Shown: positions 54,575 through 62,710 of the stretch, in pieces | Layout of the letters: the number at the start of each line of letters is the position of its first letter | How positions within the stretch are numbered: position 1 is the stretch's first letter | Source of the DNA: Ruegeria sp. THAF33 | GTDB taxonomy: Bacteria; Pseudomonadota; Alphaproteobacteria; Rhodobacterales; Rhodobacteraceae | Reading direction: 5' to 3' | Assembly (NCBI RefSeq): GCF_009363615.1 | Contig: NZ_CP045384.1 | Span: 3,258,501 to 3,322,500 of the forward strand | Length of the DNA: 64,000 nucleotides | Made by a program: the position numbers and the translations under genes | The notes under the pieces: model-generated | The model's input: only the letters and a program-made list of their open reading frames with translations | What the model was told of the DNA's origin: nothing | The model's database searches: none

Positions 54575-54862
54575 TCAGCCGTTCACGCTATCTTTCAGCG
54601 CTTTGGCGATGGTCATTTTCACAACCTTGTCGGCTTCTTTGGTGAAGGTTTCACCAGTGGCCGGGTTACGAACCTGACGCTCGGGCCGCTCGCGGCAGTA
54701 GATTTTGCCGACGCCGGGCAGGGTCACTGCGCCACCGGCCGAAACTTCGCGGGTAATCAGGCCGGTGATGGCCTCCAGCGCGGAGTTTGCGGATTTCTTG
54801 TCGGTTCCCATTTCCTCAGCGAGAGCAGCTACCAGCTGAGTCTTTGTCATAGGCTTTGCCAT
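54575..54862 (-). CDS. HU family DNA-binding protein
   Basis: A 95-residue histone-like protein that bends and compacts DNA. It starts MAKPMTKTQLVAALAEEMGT, has VTLPGVGKIYCRERPERQVR and NPATGETFTKEADKVVKM, the beta-arm with the conserved Asn-Pro (RNPATGE). The alpha-proteobacterial type with a KTQLV start. GGAG before the ATG. Cytoplasmic, probably nucleoid-associated. Confidence 0.93.
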   Translation of the reverse strand: MAKPMTKTQLVAALAEEMGTDKKSANSALEAITGLITREVSAGGAVTLPGVGKIYCRERPERQVRNPATGETFTKEADKVVKMTIAKALKDSVNG

Positions 54863-54992
54863 TTCTTGGTCTCCTTAACGTGCCCGATCTATAGGGCCTC
54901 ACCGCGTAACTGTAACGGGATATTGTGGCCAAACACAACGAATAGTAGCGCTGAAATCCCTAAAAATATGGGGAAAACGTTGCTTTTTTGCG

Positions 54993-56456
54993 TCAGAGGA
55001 AGGCCGTTTCGTCGAAGGAGCGCAGTTTCCGGCTGTGCAAACGCTCCAACGGCATGCCGCGCAGATGCTCCATCGCCTTGATGCCGATGGCCAGATGTCG
55101 GCTGACCTGAGTGGTATAGAACGAAGACGCCATGCCTGGCAGCTTCAATTCTCCGTGCAGGGGTTTGTCCGACACGCACAGCAAAGTGCCGTACGGAACG
55201 CGGAACCGATAGCCGTTTGCGGCAATGGTGGCACTTTCCATATCCAGCGCGATTGCCCGGGATTGGCTGAGTCGCTGGACCGGGCCGGACTGATCGCGCA
55301 ATTCCCAGTTTCGGTTGTCGACCGAAGCCACGGTGCCGGTCCGCATGATCCGCTTCAGCTCATACCCTTCCAGTTTCGTTACCTCGGCCACGGCGTGTTC
55401 CAGCGCCACCTGAACTTCGGCCAAAGGCGGGATCGGCACCCAGACGGGCAGATCGTCATCCAGAACCTTGTCTTCGCGCAGATAGGCGTGGGCCAGAACG
55501 AAATCGCCCAATGCCTGCGTATTGCGCAACCCGGCGCAATGGCCAACCATCAGCCATGCATGCGGGCGCAGAACGGCAATATGGTCGGTGGCGGTTTTTG
55601 CATTGGATGGGCCAACACCGATGTTCACCAAAGTAATCCCCGAACCATCTTTGCGCTTCAGGTGATAGGTCGGCATTTGCGGCAGTTTCAGCGGTTGTTC
55701 GATAGGTGCCTTTGGGTCCGTGATCTCGGCATTGCCGGTTGAAACAAAGCTGGTATAGCCGCTGGCAGGGTCCGCCAATTGTTCTCGGGCGTAGTTTTCG
55801 AATTCCGAGACATAGAACTGGTAGTTCGTAAACAACACGTGATTCTGAAAGTGACCAGCGTCGGTGGCCGTGTAGTGTGCCAATCTGGCAAGCGAATAAT
55901 CCACGCGCTGGGCGGTGAAAAGGGACAAGGGTCCAACGGCATCTTCATGGTCATGCACGCCATTGACGATGTCATCATTGGTGGTTGTCAGGTCCGGAAC
56001 ATCAAACACATCGCGTAAGGTGAAGTCGGCTGCGCCCTGATGAGGCACGACCAGATCGGGATTGTTTGCCACGGCGAAATGCACCGGAATCGGTGTGTCC
56101 GACGCCGCAATTGTTACAGGCTGACCATGGTTCTTGATCAACAGGGCGATCTGTTGGGTCAGGTAGGATCTGAACAGATCCGGGCGCGTCACCGTCGTGG
56201 CATGAACACCAGGTTCAGACACATGCCCAAAGCTCAGGCGGCTGTCGACTTGGGCATAGGTCGAGGTTTTGATGCGAATTTCCGGATAATAGGCTCTGAA
56301 TCGCGCGGCAGGTGCCCCATTTTCCATGGCGTCCGCAAAGCTGTCGCACAGGAAATCGGTGGCCTGCACGTACAGCTCTTCCAACCGTGCAACAGCGGCG
56401 GCGGGATCGGTAAACTGTTCTGGCGCGGGTGCTTGCGGTGTCAGGAGTGTGGTCAT
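54993..56456 (-). CDS. amn: AMP nucleosidase
   Basis: A 487-residue enzyme that cuts AMP to adenine and ribose-5-phosphate. The N-terminal regulatory part (about 1-170) and the phosphorylase-like catalytic domain, with LVNIGVGPSNAKTATDHIAV, LMVGHCAGLRNTQALGDFVLAHA and ALDMESATIAANGYRF (MES motif for the ribose), are both present. It follows ade by a 4-base overlap and so is made with it. Normal length. Confidence 0.96.
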   Translation of the reverse strand: MTTLLTPQAPAPEQFTDPAAAVARLEELYVQATDFLCDSFADAMENGAPAARFRAYYPEIRIKTSTYAQVDSRLSFGHVSEPGVHATTVTRPDLFRSYLTQQIALLIKNHGQPVTIAASDTPIPVHFAVANNPDLVVPHQGAADFTLRDVFDVPDLTTTNDDIVNGVHDHEDAVGPLSLFTAQRVDYSLARLAHYTATDAGHFQNHVLFTNYQFYVSEFENYAREQLADPASGYTSFVSTGNAEITDPKAPIEQPLKLPQMPTYHLKRKDGSGITLVNIGVGPSNAKTATDHIAVLRPHAWLMVGHCAGLRNTQALGDFVLAHAYLREDKVLDDDLPVWVPIPPLAEVQVALEHAVAEVTKLEGYELKRIMRTGTVASVDNRNWELRDQSGPVQRLSQSRAIALDMESATIAANGYRFRVPYGTLLCVSDKPLHGELKLPGMASSFYTTQVSRHLAIGIKAMEHLRGMPLERLHSRKLRSFDETAFL

Positions 56457-58255
56457 GCCAATGGTTCCAGAAGTTCTATTTTTTCGAATGTGCGTACGTC
56501 GACCAACCCGAGATCCGATATTCGAAGTTCGGGAATCACGACCAGCGCCAGCAATGAATGCTGCATGTACGCGTTGTTCAGATGACAGCCGCAGTCCTGC
56601 ATCGCCTGCACCATCCTGTCGGCCTTGGCCGCGACTTCGGCGGCGGGGCTGTCGGACATCAGGCCTGCGATGGGCAGTTCGACCAGCGCCAGTTCCTGCC
56701 CATCCCGGAACAAGGTGATGCCACCGCCCACGTCGGCCAGACGGTTGGCGGCCAGCGCCATCTGATCCCGGTCCGTACCGACGACGATCATGTGATGACT
56801 GTCATGCGCCACGGTCGAGGCCATGGCCATTTTTCCCTGATAGCCAAAGCCCGAAACAAAAGCGTTGGTAACGCCCCCGGTGGCCCGGTGCCGCTCGACC
56901 AGCGCGATCTGGCACACTTCGCCTTCGCCCTCGACCAGCCCGCCAATGATCGGCAATTCAGCTTTCAATGCCTTGGTCGGGGCCTGGTTTTCCACCACGC
57001 CGATGACGTTGGCCTGAACTTTGTTGGCCCCTTCCGGTGCCTTGATCTCAAAATCGGCCGACGTCAGTTCATGCCCCAGATGCACGGTGTTGCGTGATTT
57101 TTCGGGCCAGTTCAGATGTGGACAGTCCACTTTGATTGCACCGTTTTCCGCGACAACCTGCCCGCGGGCTATCACGATCTCAACCGGCAGTTCGGTCAGA
57201 TCCGAGCTGAGGATGATATCCGCCCGCCGCCCCGGAGTAACGGAACCGATCTCGCGTTCCAGCCCGAAATGCGTTGCCGTGTTGATCGTCGCCATTTGCA
57301 GCGCGACCAGGGGGTCACATCCGCAAGCAATGGCATGGCGCACGACGCGGTTCATATGCCCGTCATTCACCAATGTGCCGGAATGACAGTCATCCGTGCA
57401 CAGAATGAAGTTGCGCGGATCCAGCCCTTTTTTTGTCACGGCCGTAATCTGGCTTTCCACATCATACCAGGCCGACCCCAGACGCATCATCGAGCGCATC
57501 CCCTGCCGAACCCGTGCGATGGCGTCGGCCTCGCATGTGCCTTCGTGATCATCCGCCGGGCCACCCGCGACGTAAGCCGCAAAATCAGGCCCTAAATCAG
57601 GCGAAGCATAGTGCCCTCCGACCGTTTTCCCGGCCCGTTGAGTGGCTGCAATCTCGGCCAGCATCTTGGGGTCGCAGTGGATCACGCCCGGGAAATTCAT
57701 CATCTCGCCCAGCCCGATGATACCCGGCCAGTTCATTGCCTCGGCCACGTCTTCGGGTGTGATTTCATAGCCCGTCGTTTCCAACCCCGGTGCGGATGGC
57801 GCGCAGGATGGCATCTGGGTGAAAATATTGACCGGTTGCATCATGGCTTCGTCATGCATCATCCGCACGCCGTCCAGACCCAGCACATTGGCGATCTCAT
57901 GCGGATCGGTGAACATGCTGGTGGTTCCATGCGGGATGACGGCACGGGCAAATTCGGCTGGGGTGAGCATTCCGGATTCGATATGCATATGCGCATCACA
58001 CAAGCCGGGCAGGATGTAGCGCCCTTGTGCTTCGATGATTTCCGTATCCAGACCCACGCAATGCGAGGCATCCGGTCCGACGAATGCTATGCGCCCGGCA
58101 GCAATCGCCACTGAATGATCGGGCAACAATTCGCGGCTGTGTACGTTCACCCAGATTCCGCCCTGAATGACCATGTCCGCCGCCTCGCGTCCGGCTGCAA
58201 CTGCGATCAATTTGGGGGCGACATCGGGCCAGCTTGGGAAAGGTGTGTATTCCAT
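56453..58255 (-). CDS. ade: Adenine deaminase
   Basis: A 600-residue amidohydrolase that deaminates adenine to hypoxanthine with two metal ions. DAHMHIESGMLTPAEFARAV has the His-x-His pair, TSMFTDPHEIANVLG follows, and HDSHHMIVVGTDRDQM closes the active site. The next gene, amn, makes its substrate. It is divergent-side next to nothing on the left strand; upstream 108 bases separate it from the end of the LysR gene. Confidence 0.96.
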   Translation of the reverse strand: MEYTPFPSWPDVAPKLIAVAAGREAADMVIQGGIWVNVHSRELLPDHSVAIAAGRIAFVGPDASHCVGLDTEIIEAQGRYILPGLCDAHMHIESGMLTPAEFARAVIPHGTTSMFTDPHEIANVLGLDGVRMMHDEAMMQPVNIFTQMPSCAPSAPGLETTGYEITPEDVAEAMNWPGIIGLGEMMNFPGVIHCDPKMLAEIAATQRAGKTVGGHYASPDLGPDFAAYVAGGPADDHEGTCEADAIARVRQGMRSMMRLGSAWYDVESQITAVTKKGLDPRNFILCTDDCHSGTLVNDGHMNRVVRHAIACGCDPLVALQMATINTATHFGLEREIGSVTPGRRADIILSSDLTELPVEIVIARGQVVAENGAIKVDCPHLNWPEKSRNTVHLGHELTSADFEIKAPEGANKVQANVIGVVENQAPTKALKAELPIIGGLVEGEGEVCQIALVERHRATGGVTNAFVSGFGYQGKMAMASTVAHDSHHMIVVGTDRDQMALAANRLADVGGGITLFRDGQELALVELPIAGLMSDSPAAEVAAKADRMVQAMQDCGCHLNNAYMQHSLLALVVIPELRISDLGLVDVRTFEKIELLEPLA

Positions 58256-58363
58256 GGCTCAACTTTCACGAATGCGTCAGCGGGTGCAACCCCGGTTCTT
58301 CGGTGTTGGGGATTCCTCATACATGTTGGGCACGTCTTTTGGTTCTGGCGCGCGCGTTTCCCT

Positions 58364-59233
58364 TTACACCTCAGACCCGATCTCACGCCGCACCCAGTTG
58401 GCAAAGGCCACGGCGCCGGGTGTGTCCTCGGCCTGTGGGGACAGTAGCAGATAGTAGGACTCGGGCATTCGCGCACGGTGCTTGAACGGTGCGACCAGCT
58501 GACCGCGCTTGATCAGATGACTGGCGATCGTGTCATGTGCCAGGCAAAGACCACCGCCAGCCATGACCGCTGACAGGCAAACCAGATAGGTCGTCGCGTA
58601 GGTTATCGGCGGATTTCCCCAATTCAGACCCTGATCTTCCGCCCAACTTGGCCAGTTGGACAGCAGGTTGGAGCAGTCGAAAAGTGGCTGTTCCTGAAGG
58701 TTTTCCAAGCATACCGGATAATCTGGTGCGCAGACCGGATAATAGTGTTCGGTACGCAGAATTTCAGTTCGGACCGTGTCGGACGGGCGGAGCGAGAACC
58801 GAATCTCGACCGCTGCGCCTTCGGCCATTTCGCGCGGTTCCCAAAGCTCGGTGAAGACGTTCAATTGAACATGCGGATGTTCCGCCCGAAACGCCGGCAG
58901 GCGCGGGGCCAGCCAGTTGACGGCAAAGCTGATGTTGCATTGCACTTGAACCGCGTTTGGTTGCGCGCCGGTAACCGCCCGGGTTCCGCGCATCAGTGTC
59001 CGGAATGCCTCTCGCACAACTGGCAAATAGGTGATTCCGGCCTCGGTCAGTTCCAGAGCTTTGGGGCGGCGCAGAAACAGTGGCTGCCCCAGATGCCCTT
59101 CCAGAGATTTAATCTGCTGGCTGACGGCGCTTTGCGTCATGTTCAGGTCTCGTGCCGCGCCGGTAAACGAGAGATGGCGTGCGGCGGCTTCGAAAGTGCG
59201 CAACCAGCCCAGCGGAGGAAGCGAGTTCTGCAT
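58364..59233 (-). CDS. LysR family regulator (GcvA-like)
   Basis: A 289-residue LysR protein. The helix-turn-helix LSFTGAARDLNMTQSAVSQQ is at about residues 21-40, and the start PPLGWLRTFEAAARHLSFT is GcvA-like. The C-terminal periplasmic-binding-protein-like domain has AEGAAVEIRFSL and AGGGLCLAHD. It is divergent from the aldolase-like and sterol-desaturase-like genes and so probably controls them; the inducer is unknown. Confidence 0.93.
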   Translation of the reverse strand: MQNSLPPLGWLRTFEAAARHLSFTGAARDLNMTQSAVSQQIKSLEGHLGQPLFLRRPKALELTEAGITYLPVVREAFRTLMRGTRAVTGAQPNAVQVQCNISFAVNWLAPRLPAFRAEHPHVQLNVFTELWEPREMAEGAAVEIRFSLRPSDTVRTEILRTEHYYPVCAPDYPVCLENLQEQPLFDCSNLLSNWPSWAEDQGLNWGNPPITYATTYLVCLSAVMAGGGLCLAHDTIASHLIKRGQLVAPFKHRARMPESYYLLLSPQAEDTPGAVAFANWVRREIGSEV

Positions 59234-59345
59234 CTACATAACCTCGGTATAAGTTCAGCTAATGGGATAGTTGCGTTTTTTTCGTTGGTCAAACTGCCGG
59301 GCCCCATGCAGGTTTGGCCACGACCAGCCGCGAAAGGAGCCAAGC

Positions 59346-60101
59346 ATGAGCCTCACCAGTCTTCGTCCCAATATCGACCATTGGTCCGAGCGCGTGGATA
59401 TGGCCGCCACCTTCCGCTGGACGGCCCGGCTGAACATGCATGAGGCGGTTGCCAACCATTTCAGCCTGGCGGTGAATGATGACGGCACGCAGTTTCTGAT
59501 GAACCCCAATCAGGTGCACTTCGCGCGCATTCGTGCCTCGGATCTATTGTTGCTGGATGCCAATGACCCGAATGTGATGGAACAACCTGGCGCGCCGGAC
59601 CCGACGGCCTGGGGGCTGCACGGTTCAATCCACCGCCACTGCCCGCATGCGCGTTGCGTCATGCATGTGCATTCGATCTTTGCGACTGTTCTGGCGGCTT
59701 TGGCCGACAGTTCATTGCCGCCGATCGATCAGAACACGGCGACCTTTTACAACCGCTACGTGGTAGATGAAGAATTCGGAGGTCTGGCCTTTGAAAGTGA
59801 GGGTGAACGCTGCGCCGGGATGCTGTCCGATCCCAGGAAGAAGGTCATGATCATGGGCAATCACGGTGTTCTGGTCATCGGCAGCGACCCTGCGGATGCC
59901 TTCAACAGGCTGTATTATTTCGAACGCGCGGCCGAAACCTACATTCGTGCCTTGCAGACCGGGCGGCCCCTGCGAGTCTTGTCGGATGAGATTGCCGAAA
60001 AAACAGCGCTTGAGCTGGATGACTATCCCGATCAGGCCGAGGCGCACCTGCGTGAGATCAAGGCGATTCTCGACGCAGAGGAATCAGACTACGCAACCTG
60101 A
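59346..60101 (+). CDS. Class II aldolase/adducin family protein
   Basis: 251 residues. Metal-binding histidines are His107 and His109 in MHVHSIF and His173 in MGNHGVL; NHFS (37-40) is the phosphate-binding loop. The acidic residue of fuculose-phosphate aldolases, in the region that precedes the His-x-His pair, seems to be missing: TAWGLHGSIHRHCPHA has no Glu in the expected place. It may therefore be a dehydratase, isomerase or non-catalytic adducin-like protein. GAAAGGAG before the ATG. The desaturase-like gene follows after 23 bases. Confidence 0.85.
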   Translation: MSLTSLRPNIDHWSERVDMAATFRWTARLNMHEAVANHFSLAVNDDGTQFLMNPNQVHFARIRASDLLLLDANDPNVMEQPGAPDPTAWGLHGSIHRHCPHARCVMHVHSIFATVLAALADSSLPPIDQNTATFYNRYVVDEEFGGLAFESEGERCAGMLSDPRKKVMIMGNHGVLVIGSDPADAFNRLYYFERAAETYIRALQTGRPLRVLSDEIAEKTALELDDYPDQAEAHLREIKAILDAEESDYAT

Positions 60102-60124
60102 CTGCACATCCCAAAGAGAGCATC

Positions 60125-61114
60125 ATGACGGATATCGCCCCGGATCCCGAAACCGCCCGCTGGCACTATCACCCCGAAGGTCCCGTGGGTCTGAACCCTT
60201 TGTTCAGCTGGCCACCGCGCCCCGCGGCAGTGCTGAAATGGTACAGCGGCGCGTGGTTGCAGATCACGTCCCTGACCTTGTGCATGGTTCTGGCGATAAT
60301 TGCCTATGCCTTCTTTTTCCCTGCATTAGAGACGATGCAGAGCTTTGCACCCGGCTGGATGTTTCGGATCTGGCTGTTGAACATGGTGCCGCAAATCCTG
60401 GTGGCTGGGGGGCTGCATTGGTGGCTTTACATGCGAAAAGGGCAGGGCATGTATAAAAAGTTCGACCGCCGGGATCTGACACGGAACAACGGAACGTTTT
60501 CTTTCCGCAATCAGGTTTGGGACAATATCTGGTGGACGCTGGGCAGCGCCATGACAGTGGCCACCGTTTATCAGTGGATCATCTACTGGGCGATGGCCAA
60601 CGGCTGGGCGCCGACGATCACCTGGGCTGAAGCTCCGGTTTGGTTTGCCGTGTGGATGATGTTCATTCCGATGTGGTCTGGCCTGCACTTTTACTGGGTG
60701 CACCGGCTAGAGCATCACCCAAAGCTCTACAAACACGTCCACGCCGTGCATCACCGCAATGTCAATATCGGGCCCTGGTCTGGGATTTCGAACCACTGGT
60801 ATGAAAACCTGCTGTATTTCACCACCTACTTCATCCACCTGATTGTGCCGTCTCATCCGCTGCATCTGCTGTTTCACAGTTCATTCCAGCAGATCAGCCC
60901 GGTTCTGTCCCATTCAGGGTTCGAAAAACTGAAAGCTGGCGAAACCGAGGCTGCGCGAGCTGGGGATTTCTTCCACCAGCTTCATCACAGGTATTTCGAG
61001 TGCAACTACGGCACGTCCGAAATCCCGTTCGACAAGTGGTTCGGCACCTACCACGATGGCTCGGCTGAGGCGACAACGCGTACGCGCGCGTACAAAAAGC
61101 AGATGTACACCTGA
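60125..61114 (+). CDS. Sterol desaturase/fatty acid hydroxylase family protein
   Basis: A 329-residue membrane di-iron enzyme. The three histidine boxes are LHFYWVHRLEHH (about 187-198), HVHAVHHRN (about 204-212) and HQLHHRYFECNYG (near the C-terminus), the classical eight-histidine pattern. About five membrane segments. Known members hydroxylate or desaturate sterols, fatty acids, carotenoids or alkyl-glycerol ethers; a specific role is not visible. It follows the aldolase-like gene and shares its regulator. Confidence 0.9.
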   Translation: MTDIAPDPETARWHYHPEGPVGLNPLFSWPPRPAAVLKWYSGAWLQITSLTLCMVLAIIAYAFFFPALETMQSFAPGWMFRIWLLNMVPQILVAGGLHWWLYMRKGQGMYKKFDRRDLTRNNGTFSFRNQVWDNIWWTLGSAMTVATVYQWIIYWAMANGWAPTITWAEAPVWFAVWMMFIPMWSGLHFYWVHRLEHHPKLYKHVHAVHHRNVNIGPWSGISNHWYENLLYFTTYFIHLIVPSHPLHLLFHSSFQQISPVLSHSGFEKLKAGETEAARAGDFFHQLHHRYFECNYGTSEIPFDKWFGTYHDGSAEATTRTRAYKKQMYT

Positions 61115-61138
61115 TGGTTTCGGCGTGATTGCCTTAGT

Positions 61139-61771
61139 TTAAACCCGCTCAAACAAAGCAATGAACGCCGTGTCGTCTTTGTTGGGGCCAGCAGCAAGAT
61201 CGCCATAAATGCGAACTTCGGGCAGGGTCAGATTTCGAATTTGACCCTGTTCCAATTGACGCAGTTTTTCTGCAAAACCCAGTTCCTCGAAATGGCGCGC
61301 ATTGATCGAAAGGGCAAACTGCGCCCCGTGCCGCGCCACGCGTAACAGCGCGGGCAACACCTCGGGGCCCAAGTGACCATGTGTGAACGTGCCGGATGAA
61401 ACTATGCCGGAATAGTTGTGGCGCGGAACGGGGATGCCCTGTGTCAGATCAGCCTCGATCGCGTCCCGGTAAATGTCCTTGCTCATCGCCTGATCCAGCA
61501 TCTCTGCGCTGATGTCGGTTGCATCAATGGGTCCGACGCCAAGCGCCGACAGCACCGCGCCGCACAGGCCGGTTCCTGCTCCGACATCCAGAACGGGCCC
61601 CTGACCGCCCGCGCCGACAAATGCCCGTGCCGTGTGGGTGTGAAGCTGATAATCTTCGCGCGCGGCGAAACTGTCATCATAATCTCCTGCCCATTCCGCA
61701 TAGAGCTGTCTGTTCTCGTCCGGAGAACTCAGCGCATAGGCCGAATGCAGGTCAGGTGTTTTTTTGCTCAT
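61139..61771 (-). CDS. Class I SAM-dependent methyltransferase
   Basis: A 210-residue methyltransferase. Motif I VLDVGAGTGLCGAVL binds SAM; DATDISAEMLDQA follows as motif II; VSSGTFTHGHLGPEVLPALL is motif IV-V. Substrate unknown. The ATG at 61,771 is chosen; the longer frame would begin with TTG without a ribosome site. It is convergent with the desaturase-like gene and divergent from the epimerase gene. Confidence 0.85.
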   Translation of the reverse strand: MSKKTPDLHSAYALSSPDENRQLYAEWAGDYDDSFAAREDYQLHTHTARAFVGAGGQGPVLDVGAGTGLCGAVLSALGVGPIDATDISAEMLDQAMSKDIYRDAIEADLTQGIPVPRHNYSGIVSSGTFTHGHLGPEVLPALLRVARHGAQFALSINARHFEELGFAEKLRQLEQGQIRNLTLPEVRIYGDLAAGPNKDDTAFIALFERV

Positions 61772-61859
61772 GGCCAACAGAAAGGCGCAATCGAAGATTC
61801 GATTCAAGTGCGTCCATGCGGCGCTTGCATCCCGGTACGACGCAGATCATCAAAGGGGC

Positions 61860-62705
61860 ATGACCAAGACGCTCTTTTCATTCGGCCATGGCTATTCTGC
61901 CCAGGCCCTGTCCCGAAAACTTGCCCCTAAGGGCTGGAAAATTTTTGGCACGACGCGAGACCTTGAAGGGACGGGTGCAATCCGGGCCTCTGGCGCCGAG
62001 CCGCTGATTTGGCCGGGTGATGCACTGAACCTTGATGGGGTGACCCATTTGCTGATCTCGACGGCGCCAGATGAAGCGGGTGATCCTGTGCTGGCGGCGC
62101 TGGGCGATGAAATTGCCAAGCGGTCCAGTCAGTTCGATTGGGTGGGCTACTTGTCGACAACGGCCGTCTATGGCGACCATCAGGGTGGTTGGGTGGATGA
62201 GGACACGCCGCCCACACCGACCGCCAAGCGCGGAAGATGGCGTATGCTGGCCGAGGAGCAATGGTCGGCCATTCCGGGCCTGCCTGTTCACATCTTCCGT
62301 CTAGCGGGTATCTATGGGCCGGGGCGCGGTCCGTTTTCCAAGCTCAAGCGTGGTGGATTGCGGCGCATTATCAAACCGGGGCAGGTGTTTTCGCGCATTC
62401 ATGTGGAAGACATCGCGCAGATCTTGGAGGCCTCGATGATGAAGCCGAATCCGGGAAGCATCTACAATGTATGTGACGACGAACCGGTCCCGCCGCAGGA
62501 TGTCATAGGATACGCAGCCGAGTTGCAGGGTTTGCCCCTGCCTCCTGCGGTCCGGTTCGACGACGCCGATCTGACGCCGATGGCGCGCAGTTTCTACAAC
62601 GAAAACAAGCGGGTTCGAAACGACCGGATCAAGGAAGAACTGGGTATTGATCTGATCTATCCCAATTACCGTATCGGGCTGGAAGCTCTGATGAAAGGCA
62701 AGTAA
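61860..62705 (+). CDS. NAD-dependent epimerase/dehydratase-like SDR protein
   Basis: A 281-residue extended-type short-chain dehydrogenase-like protein. The N-terminal LFSFGHGYSAQALSRKL is a variant of the GxxGxxG loop (GHGYSAQ), as in the YeeZ/YbjT-like group; VGYLSTTAVYGDHQGGWVDE carries the Ser-Thr-Thr and Tyr of the active site. FRLAGIYGPGRGPFSKLKRG also fits. AAAGGGGC is the ribosome site. Convergent with the GMC gene, 5 bases apart. Substrate unknown. Confidence 0.85.
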   Translation: MTKTLFSFGHGYSAQALSRKLAPKGWKIFGTTRDLEGTGAIRASGAEPLIWPGDALNLDGVTHLLISTAPDEAGDPVLAALGDEIAKRSSQFDWVGYLSTTAVYGDHQGGWVDEDTPPTPTAKRGRWRMLAEEQWSAIPGLPVHIFRLAGIYGPGRGPFSKLKRGGLRRIIKPGQVFSRIHVEDIAQILEASMMKPNPGSIYNVCDDEPVPPQDVIGYAAELQGLPLPPAVRFDDADLTPMARSFYNENKRVRNDRIKEELGIDLIYPNYRIGLEALMKGK

Positions 62706-62710
62706 CGTCC

